Of a stretch of DNA of 5,199 nucleotides, positions 1 through 4,333 are shown one piece after another. The DNA lies in contig JADLCW010000397.1 in the NCBI GenBank assembly GCA_020847015.1, forward strand, positions 1 to 5,199, written 5' to 3'. The notes beneath the pieces are model-generated. The model was given only the letters and a program-made list of their open reading frames with translations. It made no database searches and was not told where the DNA came from. Source of the DNA: Thermomicrobiales bacterium. Its GTDB lineage: Bacteria > Chloroflexota > Chloroflexia > Thermomicrobiales > UBA6265. Each line of letters starts with the position of its first letter. Positions within the stretch are counted from its first letter, which is position 1. A program made the position numbers and the translations under genes.

Positions 1-330
1 GCCATGGGCGAACATCAGCGTTTTACCCGGCGTCAAGTTCGGCGCGATGGCCTCCTCATACACCTTCTTCTGAACGTGATCCGGCACCAGCAGCATGACC
101 ACATCGGCCGTCTTGGCGGCCTCGGCCGGGGTCAGCACCGTGAGACCACTGGCCTCCGCCTTGGCCCGACTGCGGCTATTTTCAGGTAGCCCGACTACGA
201 CATTGACACCAGAGTCCCGCAGGTTCAGGGCATGCGCGTGCCCCTGGCTGCCGTAGCCGATCACCGCGACCGTTGTGCCAAGCAGCGGCTCAAGTGTCGC
301 ATCGTCTTCGTAGTAGACCGTCGCGGGCAT
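1..330 (-). CDS. ilvC: Ketol-acid reductoisomerase, N-terminal part (3' end beyond window)
   Basis: This enzyme converts 2-acetolactate or 2-aceto-2-hydroxybutyrate to the dihydroxy acid using NAD(P)H and Mg2+, the second shared step of valine, leucine and isoleucine synthesis in the cytoplasm. The 110 visible codons run open to the window edge and begin MPATVYYEDDATLEPLLG. They contain the Rossmann dinucleotide motif GYGSQG (residues 25-30) followed by HAHALNLRDSG, the cofactor-specificity loop after VVVGL (residues about 49-55, with Ser52 and Ser54), and LLVPDHVQKKVYEE. The FAHG motif at 107-110 includes His108, equivalent to the conserved catalytic-site histidine of the family. The ATG at 330 is chosen because a strong Shine-Dalgarno GAGGAGGAG (342-334) precedes it and the start matches the usual family N-terminus. 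It is the third gene of ilvBNC. The Mg-binding C-terminal domain is outside the window. The family assignment is certain; class I (short form) is likely but depends on the unseen part. Confidence 0.96.
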   Translation of the reverse strand, partial: MPATVYYEDDATLEPLLGTTVAVIGYGSQGHAHALNLRDSGVNVVVGLPENSRSRAKAEASGLTVLTPAEAAKTADVVMLLVPDHVQKKVYEEAIAPNLTPGKTLMFAHG

Positions 331-333
331 CCG

Positions 334-342
334 CTCCTCCTC
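334..342 (-). promoter_or_regulatory. Strong Shine-Dalgarno of ilvC
   Basis: The minus strand reads GAGGAGGAG three bases before the ATG at 330, and any GAGG unit inside it can pair with 16S rRNA at normal spacing. It fixes the ilvC start and suggests independent, efficient initiation, which fits a gene separated from ilvN by 114 bases. Confidence 0.8.
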
Positions 343-353
343 ATGAAACGCAC

Positions 354-401
354 CGACCCGGCGCGGGTCGTGATTTCCGGCGGCGGACCCATCGTCCGCC
401 G
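354..401 (-). repeat. Two hairpins in the ilvN-ilvC gap
   Basis: Two perfect inverted repeats lie between ilvN and ilvC. One pairs 381-388 with 394-401 (8 bp, 5-base loop); the other pairs 354-360 with 364-370 (7 bp, 3-base loop). Neither is followed by a T-run on the transcribed strand, so they are not classical intrinsic terminators. A competing 5-bp stem (400-404 with 409-413) overlaps the first, so alternative folds are possible. A role in mRNA processing, stability or tuning ilvC expression relative to ilvBN is inference. Confidence 0.5.
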
Positions 402-415
402 TTTCGCCAAACGAT

Positions 416-441
416 CGACGCCGCCGAAATCGGCGGCGTCG
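416..441 (-). repeat. 11-bp perfect hairpin right after ilvN
   Basis: Positions 416-426 are perfectly complementary to 431-441, leaving a four-base loop (AAAT on the plus strand, ATTT in the transcript). It begins three bases after the ilvN stop codon (447-445). Only a weak T-stretch follows in the transcript (ATCGTTTGG), so efficient rho-independent termination is doubtful. Partial termination or a 3'-end stabiliser for an ilvBN message would both fit. The stem itself is plain in the sequence; its function is not. Confidence 0.55.
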
Positions 442-444
442 CGG

Positions 445-1008
445 TCAATTCGCCATCGCCATCGATTCGCTGGGTACGGTGCGCGGCGCGCGCTCTCGCC
501 CGGTCTCCTTGCTGCTGGCCAGACTCGCGCTGCCGCGCGCCATCGCCACAGCGCCAGTGCGAACCAGTTCCCGAATGCCGAAGCCCTTCAGCATCGTCAG
601 CAACCCGTTGATGCGGTCTTCGGACCCGGTCGCCTCCAACAGCAGCGTGGCCGGGCTGGCGTCGATCACCTTGGCGTCGAACACCTGCGCGATCTGCAAG
701 ATCTCGGCCCGGTGCTGCGCCTTGGCGGCAACCTTGATCAGCGCCATCTCATGCGAGATCACGTTCTGATCGGTCAGATCCTGAACCTTGAGCACTTCAA
801 TGATCTTGTAGAGCTGCTTGCTGGCCTGCTCGACCTCCTCTTCGCGCGCGACCAAGGCGATGGTCATGCGGGAAACACCCGGCTGCTCGGAGTGACCGAC
901 CGCGATGGAGTCGATGTTGAACGAGCGCCGCCGCAGCAAGGAGACGACGCGGTTGAGCACGCCGGGGTGGTCTTCCACCAGCACGACGAGCGTGTGACGC
1001 TTTTTCAC
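445..1008 (-). CDS. ilvN: Acetolactate synthase small (regulatory) subunit
   Basis: This subunit binds IlvB, raises its activity and normally confers feedback inhibition by valine or another branched-chain amino acid. The 187-residue product starts at GTG 1008, chosen for the Shine-Dalgarno AGGAGGG five bases upstream and because the ACT domain begins at once (HTLVVLVEDHPGVLNR, residues 5-20). The ACT domain spans about 4-77, with FNIDSIAVG (30-38) and SRMTIALV (46-53). The C-terminal regulatory domain follows (about 80-158), with SHEMALIKV at 85-93 and the stretch LVRTGAVAMARG at 148-159. The last 28 or so residues are a polar low-complexity tail beyond the usual end of the family. A longer frame opens at 1095, inside ilvB, but has no family match there. 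By my alignment, the position of E. coli IlvH Asn11 is Asp13 here, while Asn29 is kept as Asn31. The gene sits 10 bases after ilvB. Confidence 0.95.
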   Translation of the reverse strand: MKKRHTLVVLVEDHPGVLNRVVSLLRRRSFNIDSIAVGHSEQPGVSRMTIALVAREEEVEQASKQLYKIIEVLKVQDLTDQNVISHEMALIKVAAKAQHRAEILQIAQVFDAKVIDASPATLLLEATGSEDRINGLLTMLKGFGIRELVRTGAVAMARGSASLASSKETGRERAPRTVPSESMAMAN

Positions 1009-1021
1009 CCCAACCCTCCTA
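1009..1021 (-). promoter_or_regulatory. ilvB stop codon embedded in the ilvN Shine-Dalgarno
   Basis: The minus strand reads TAGGAGGG from 1021: TAG ends ilvB (1021-1019) and AGGAGGG (1020-1014) is the ribosome-binding site of ilvN, followed by five bases and GTG. Ribosomes ending ilvB are thus placed on the ilvN initiation site. This suggests translational coupling that keeps the catalytic and regulatory subunits in proportion. Confidence 0.8.
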
Positions 1022-2788
1022 TTCCGAATCGGCGTACTTGGCGTCGAGCAGCATTTCGGAGTTCGACCCGCCCGGCGGGACCATCGGCCACACATTGGCT
1101 TCCGGTTCGATCACGAAGTCGATCAGCACCGGTCCCGGCGTGGCGCGCGCTCGATCCACCGCCGCCCGAATGTCGGCGTCGGCGCGAACAGTGATGCCCG
1201 TGATGCCGTAGGCCTCGGCCAGTTTTTCCAGATTCGGCCCGCTGATCTCCACTTCAGAATAGTTCTTGTGCAGAAACAGATCCTGCCACTGGCGAACCAT
1301 GCCGAGGTAGCCGTTGTTGATGACCGCGATCTTGACGTCCAGCTTCTCCTGCACCGCCGTCGCCAGCTCACTGAGCGACATCTGGAATCCGCCGTCGCCG
1401 ATGATCGCCCACACCTCGGCGTCGGGGCAGCCCATCTTGGCTCCGATCGCCGCCGGCAACCCATAGCCCATGGCCCCCAATCCGCCAGAGGTAGCCCAGC
1501 GGTCGGGGTGGTCGAACCCGAAATGCTGGGCCGCCCACATTTGATGCTGTCCGACATCAGTGGTGACGATTGCCTCGCCGCCGCACGCTTCGGCGATGCT
1601 GCGCACGATCGTGTACGGCTCGGGGTACTCCGGCCGCCGCTCCAGCGCATCCTCCAGCGCGCGGTTGCGACGGGAGTCGATCCATGCCGTCCATTCCGGG
1701 TGGGCGCGCTCCTGGATTTCGGGCAGCAGTGCGCGCAACACCTCGCCCGCATCGCCCACCACCGGCACATCGGTACGGATGTTCTTGCCGATCTCGGCTG
1801 GATCGATGTCGATGTGCACCACTTTCGCATTGGGAGCGAAGCCGCTGACGCGTCCGGTCGCGCGGTCGTCGAAGCGCGCCCCGATGTTGACCAGCAGATC
1901 GCACTCATCCAGTGCGTCGTTGGCGTGTTTGTGACCGTGCATCCCCATCAATCCAAGACCCAGCGGGTGTGACTCAGGGAATGCGCCCAGTCCAAGCAGG
2001 GTGAAGATCACCGGCACGCCCGACTTCTCGACGAAGGCGCGAAACTCTTCGGTGGCTCCGCTCAGCAGGATGCCGTGACCGGCCATGATCAACGGGCGGC
2101 GAGCGGCATCGATCGCCTCGGCGGCCAGGCGCACTTGCCGCATGTTGGGTTGCGAGGTCGGCTGATAACCCCGACGGTTCACCTCGCCTGGATCGACGTA
2201 GGGAGCCTTCTGGGTGAAGATCGACTTGGGGATATCCACCAGCACCGGGCCGGGCCGGCCGGTGGTCGCCAGGTAGAACGCCTCCTTGATCGTCGGCGCG
2301 AGATCTTCCACCCGCTGGACCAGGTAGTTGTGCTTGGTGACGGGGAGCGTGATGCCGGTGATGTCGACTTCCTGGAAGGCGTCGCGGCCAATCAGCGGCT
2401 GCACCACTTGCCCGGTGATGGCGACCATTGGCACTGAGTCGAGCATGGCATTCGCTAGACCAGTGACCAAGTTGGTAGCCCCGGGGCCGGAGGTGACCAT
2501 GCACACGCCGGGCTTGCCGGTGACGCGGGCGTACCCTTCGGCGGCCATCGCCGCCCACTGCTCGAAGCGAACCAGCACGTGGCGGAAACCGGCGCGCGGC
2601 AGCGCATCGTAGAGGGGAATCACGGCCCCGCCGGGGTAACCGAACACCGTGTCCACGCCGGCAGCTTCCAGGGCGCGGCAGGTGATCTCGGCTCCGGTGA
2701 GCATGGGCCGGCTCGCATCGCTCCCGCGACCGTGCCCGTTCGCCGACGCGACTGCCGCGGGCGGGCCAAACTTCTCGGTCACGCTCAT
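1019..2788 (-). CDS. ilvB: Acetolactate synthase large (catalytic) subunit
   Basis: This ThDP-, FAD- and Mg2+-dependent enzyme condenses two pyruvates to 2-acetolactate, or pyruvate with 2-oxobutyrate to acetohydroxybutyrate, the committed step for branched-chain amino acids. The 589-residue product is full length. After a 28-residue polar leader lie the N-terminal ThDP domain (about 30-195, FGYPGGA at 49-55, catalytic Glu76, TSGPGATN at 99-106), the central FAD-associated domain (about 215-350, MGMHG at 281-285, GARFDDRATG at 303-312) and the C-terminal ThDP domain (about 390-570). The last contains SGGLGAMGYGLPAAIGAK (434-451), the ThDP-Mg motif GDGG at 464-467 ending in NN at 491-492, and the synthase-specific MVRQWQ at 497-502. 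MVRQWQ separates it from related ThDP enzymes such as glyoxylate carboligase. Around Glu76 the wording is RFEQWAAMAAEGYAR, where most relatives have HEQGAAHAADGYAR. ATG 2788 follows AAGGAG (2800-2795) at six bases. The gene is first in ilvBNC and is controlled by the upstream attenuator. Confidence 0.97.
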   Translation of the reverse strand: MSVTEKFGPPAAVASANGHGRGSDASRPMLTGAEITCRALEAAGVDTVFGYPGGAVIPLYDALPRAGFRHVLVRFEQWAAMAAEGYARVTGKPGVCMVTSGPGATNLVTGLANAMLDSVPMVAITGQVVQPLIGRDAFQEVDITGITLPVTKHNYLVQRVEDLAPTIKEAFYLATTGRPGPVLVDIPKSIFTQKAPYVDPGEVNRRGYQPTSQPNMRQVRLAAEAIDAARRPLIMAGHGILLSGATEEFRAFVEKSGVPVIFTLLGLGAFPESHPLGLGLMGMHGHKHANDALDECDLLVNIGARFDDRATGRVSGFAPNAKVVHIDIDPAEIGKNIRTDVPVVGDAGEVLRALLPEIQERAHPEWTAWIDSRRNRALEDALERRPEYPEPYTIVRSIAEACGGEAIVTTDVGQHQMWAAQHFGFDHPDRWATSGGLGAMGYGLPAAIGAKMGCPDAEVWAIIGDGGFQMSLSELATAVQEKLDVKIAVINNGYLGMVRQWQDLFLHKNYSEVEISGPNLEKLAEAYGITGITVRADADIRAAVDRARATPGPVLIDFVIEPEANVWPMVPPGGSNSEMLLDAKYADSE

Positions 2789-2794
2789 CGGTCT

Positions 2795-2830
2795 CTCCTT
2801 CCCTGGCGGCCCCTGGCGCAGGGATCCGCC
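2795..2830 (-). promoter_or_regulatory. ilvB ribosome-binding site with upstream hairpin
   Basis: The Shine-Dalgarno AAGGAG is at 2800-2795. Just before it the transcript can fold GGCGG (2830-2826) with CCGCC (2809-2805) around an inner CCCTG/CAGGG stem (2823-2819 with 2815-2811). The hairpin leaves the ribosome site outside the stem, so it may insulate or stabilise the start of the ilvB message after terminator read-through. CCAGGG occurs twice here (2816-2811 and 2806-2801), so an alternative pairing is possible. The stem is visible in the sequence; its role is inference. Confidence 0.45.
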
Positions 2831-2877
2831 CTAGCTCGCTGGTTGCCGATCGCGGCCCGAATCACTCGCCAACACGT

Positions 2878-2904
2878 AAAAAAACCTCCCGTAGCTTCGG
2901 GAGG
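2878..2904 (-). terminator. Attenuator terminator upstream of ilvB
   Basis: In the minus-strand transcript CCTCCCG (2904-2898) pairs perfectly with CGGGAGG (2891-2885) across a six-base loop, followed at once by seven T's (2884-2878). This is a textbook intrinsic terminator, but it lies about 90 bases before the ilvB start and downstream of the ilv promoter, so it acts inside the ilv leader. It would also stop transcripts reading through from the sugar-transport genes. Confidence 0.92.
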
Positions 2905-2961
2905 CCGCCCTCGGAACATCGTATCGCTTGTCGCAAAAAGGGTTGTGAAACCCGGCCTCCC
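2899..2961 (-). promoter_or_regulatory. Antiterminator of the ilv attenuator
   Basis: GGGAGGCCG (2961-2953) is perfectly complementary to CGGCCTCCC (2907-2899), a 9-bp stem. Its 3' arm overlaps the 5' arm of the terminator (2904-2898), so only one of the two can form. Its 5' arm begins at the last base of the leader-peptide stop codon. A ribosome that finishes the leader and sits on that stop would cover the 5' arm and let the terminator fold. A ribosome stalled on Ile/Leu/Val codons further upstream would leave it free, and transcription would continue into ilvB. The pairings are visible in the sequence; the mechanism follows that known for enterobacterial ilv, leu and trp operons. Confidence 0.85.
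2935..2953 (-). repeat. Small hairpin with T5 inside the antiterminator loop
   Basis: The transcript reads GGGTT (2953-2949), TCAC, AACCC (2944-2940), then five T's (2939-2935). The 5-bp stem is short for a terminator, but the layout is terminator-like. It may be a pause site, a weak second termination point, or a stem capping the antiterminator. It shares base 2953 with the antiterminator stem. Confidence 0.4.
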
Positions 2962-3044
2962 TAACGCATCGCGCTCCCAATCGGGAGCTCGATAAGTACG
3001 AGCCCGAGGCTAATGTTGATGAACTGGCGGACGTCCTGGTTCAT
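2961..3044 (-). CDS. ilv leader peptide (branched-chain amino acid attenuation)
   Basis: This 27-codon reading frame runs from ATG 3044 to TAG at 2963-2961. It starts MNQDVRQF; residues 9-22 then hold Ile9, Ile11, Leu13, Leu15, Val16, Leu17, Ile18, Leu20 and Ile22, so nine of fourteen codons are branched-chain, with Leu-Val-Leu-Ile consecutive. That is the signature of leader peptides that sense charged tRNA-Ile, -Leu and -Val, as in ilvL and leuL. The peptide itself probably has no function; its translation positions the ribosome on the attenuator. Its stop codon abuts the antiterminator 5' arm. The Shine-Dalgarno is weak and close (GAGG 3051-3048, three bases before ATG). An in-frame GTG at 3068 is an alternative start but has no better ribosome site. 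A 6-bp hairpin, GCTCCC (2988-2983) with GGGAGC (2978-2973), lies within the coding region. I do not know an exact homologue. Confidence 0.88.
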   Translation of the reverse strand: MNQDVRQFINISLGLVLIELPIGSAMR

Positions 3045-3071
3045 GAGCCTCGTGTGTCCCGATTGCACCCC

Positions 3072-3093
3072 GGAGGCCGAAGAACTGCTTCGG
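3072..3093 (-). promoter_or_regulatory. 5' leader hairpin overlapping a second copy of the antiterminator 3' arm
   Basis: CCGAAG (3093-3088) pairs with CTTCGG (3082-3077) over the loop CAGTT, almost at the predicted 5' end of the message. The overlapping sequence CGGCCTCC (3079-3072) repeats 2907-2900 and is complementary to the antiterminator 5' arm (2960-2953). It could therefore capture that arm and favour termination when the leader is not being translated. The sequence match is exact over eight bases; the switching role is inferred. Confidence 0.55.
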
Positions 3094-3101
3094 TCGTTTC
3101 C

Positions 3102-3131
3102 AGTCTAGGGGCGCCTGCTTCTGAGTGTCAA
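3102..3131 (-). promoter_or_regulatory. Promoter of the ilvBNC operon
   Basis: A perfect -35 box TTGACA (3131-3126) is followed after 18 bases by TAGACT (3107-3102), which matches the TANNNT form of a housekeeping-sigma -10 box. Transcription would start near 3095, just before the 5' hairpin and about 50 bases before the leader peptide. It lies entirely between the permease stop and the leader, which is where the ilv promoter is expected. Confidence 0.75.
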
Positions 3132-3142
3132 CCCCGAATGTT

Positions 3143-3162
3143 CGCGATCCTGCGATATCGCG
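3143..3162. repeat. Inverted repeat upstream of the ilv -35 box
   Basis: CGCGAT (3162-3157 on the minus strand) pairs with ATCGCG (3148-3143). A nested palindrome GCGATATCGC occupies 3161-3152. It lies 8 bases after the permease stop and 11 bases upstream of TTGACA. It could be a regulator-binding site or the 3'-end hairpin of the sugar-transport message, but no T-run follows on either reading. Its function is unknown. Confidence 0.35.
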
Positions 3163-3169
3163 CTCCGCT

Positions 3170-4318
3170 TCAGCGCCGCCGCCGGTCCAGCAGCACCGCG
3201 AAGGTGATGATCAAGCCTTTGACGACGTACTGCCACAGCGGATCGATATTCATCAAACTCAGTCCGTTATTGGCGCTGGCGACGATCGCCACCCCCAGCA
3301 GCGATCCGACGACCGTGCCATACCCGCCGTTGAGACCCGTGCCGCCGATGACCACCGCTGCGATGGCGTCCAGTTCGTAAAGCGTGCCCTGCTGCGGCAC
3401 CGCCGCCGCCTGGCGCGAGGTGAGGATGATCGCCGACAACCCGGCCAGCAGCCCGGACAGTGTGTAAATCGTCAGCTTCACGGCGTTGACGTCGATCGCC
3501 GATAGCCAGGCTGCTTCTTCGTTGCCGCCGATCGCATACACGTTGCGCCCGAAACGGGTCCGATTCAGCAGGAACACACCGGCGACCGCCACCGTCGCCC
3601 AGATGGCGACCGGCGTCGGAATGCCGCCCGGCGCGAACACGTACAGCGCGGCGCCGGCTGCCAGCAGGATGACCGCCACCCGAATCGCCATTGCCGCCGC
3701 GCCGGTGTTCGCTCGGGCCCTCCGCCCGCGGCGCACAGCCATGCCGGCCGCCAACGCGCCGCCAACCAGGATGATCCCCACCGAGACGCCCGGCGGGATG
3801 GCGCCGGCCGCCAGCGCCGCGAACGCTGGATCGGAGGGAACGATGCTCGCCCCTGCACTCAGCACGAGCGCGACGCCGCGAGCGATGCTCATCATGCCGA
3901 GCGTCACGATGAATGGGGCAATATCGAATCTAGCCACGAACACGCCGTTCCAGAGTCCCAGCGCCGCCCCCAGCAGCAAACCCGCCCCAATCGCCGGCCA
4001 CATCGCCCAGCCGCGATCCACCATCAGCAGCGCAGTCACCACGCCAACGGCGCCTACGATGCCGCCAACCGACAGATCGATGCCGCCACCGATCATGACA
4101 ACCGTCATGCCGACCGCGATGATGCCGATCATCGTCGCCTGCCGCGACAGGTTGGTCAGGTTGGCCCGACTGGTGAAGGTTCCTTGCGTCATGTAGGCGA
4201 AAAACGCCACCAGCAGCAGGAAGGCGATCGCCACCCCGTACGTGCTCAGAAACGGTCCCACGCGCGCCAGCGCGGCGCGTCGTCCAGTTTGCTGCGTCGG
4301 CGCCGCCACGATCGCCAC
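3170..4318 (-). CDS. XylH-like sugar ABC transporter permease (CUT2 family)
   Basis: This inner-membrane permease forms the channel through which a sugar passes from a periplasmic or lipid-anchored binding protein, driven by the neighbouring ATPase. The 382-residue product has about ten hydrophobic segments (roughly 28-42, 59-79, 83-100, 107-127, 133-154, 177-194, 211-229, 236-252, 282-300, 316-349 and 360-377). Family hallmarks are GGGIDLSVGGIVG (77-89), APFIVTLGMMSIARG (134-148), the coupling-loop region YAIGGNEEAAWLSAIDV (261-277) and ELDAIAAVVIGGTGLNGG (315-332). The basic linker RRGRRAR (196-202) plus an extra segment at 211-229 resembles E. coli XylH rather than the shorter RbsC, so a pentose such as xylose is a reasonable but unproven substrate. 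The GTG start at 4318 has GAGGAG (4333-4328) nine bases upstream, inside the end of the ATPase gene. It is the last gene of its operon. Confidence 0.92.
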   Translation of the reverse strand: MAIVAAPTQQTGRRAALARVGPFLSTYGVAIAFLLLVAFFAYMTQGTFTSRANLTNLSRQATMIGIIAVGMTVVMIGGGIDLSVGGIVGAVGVVTALLMVDRGWAMWPAIGAGLLLGAALGLWNGVFVARFDIAPFIVTLGMMSIARGVALVLSAGASIVPSDPAFAALAAGAIPPGVSVGIILVGGALAAGMAVRRGRRARANTGAAAMAIRVAVILLAAGAALYVFAPGGIPTPVAIWATVAVAGVFLLNRTRFGRNVYAIGGNEEAAWLSAIDVNAVKLTIYTLSGLLAGLSAIILTSRQAAAVPQQGTLYELDAIAAVVIGGTGLNGGYGTVVGSLLGVAIVASANNGLSLMNIDPLWQYVVKGLIITFAVLLDRRRR

Positions 4319-4333
4319 GATGCACTACTCCTC
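4319..4333 (-). promoter_or_regulatory. Permease ribosome-binding site within the ATPase 3' end
   Basis: GAGGAG (4333-4328) immediately precedes the ATPase stop TAG (4327-4325) and lies nine bases from the permease GTG at 4318. It decides that start over an out-of-frame GTG at 4325 and an in-frame GTG at 4309. The arrangement implies co-transcription and probable translational coupling. Confidence 0.7.

Noticed and set aside
416..441. Rho-independent terminator after ilvN
   Set aside because: The stem is strong, but the following transcript reads ATCGTTTGG with no T-run, and ilvC downstream has no visible promoter of its own.
1009..1095. Upstream extension of ilvN to the frame opening at 1095
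   Set aside because: The extra 29 residues overlap ilvB and match nothing in the family; the GTG at 1008 has an ideal Shine-Dalgarno and the correct N-terminus.
232..1194. Long plus-strand open frame of 320 codons
   Set aside because: It lies opposite ilvC, ilvN and ilvB, has arginine- and proline-rich composition typical of antisense frames in GC-rich DNA, and shows no recognisable domain.
2878..2960. T-box riboswitch as the controller of ilvB
   Set aside because: AGGGCGG (2911-2905) loosely resembles the start of the T-box consensus AGGGTGGNACCGCG, but the ACCGCG part and a Stem I specifier architecture are missing. The leader peptide and stop-codon-linked antiterminator explain the region better.
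3066..3068. GTG at 3068 as the leader-peptide start
   Set aside because: It is in frame but has no Shine-Dalgarno. The ATG at 3044 at least has GAGG nearby, though too close to be ideal, so the choice is not absolute.
3486..4196. Plus-strand open frame of 236 codons opposite the permease
   Set aside because: Its Ala/Pro/Met/Thr-rich low-complexity product is the antisense of hydrophobic permease codons, and the permease is certain from family motifs.
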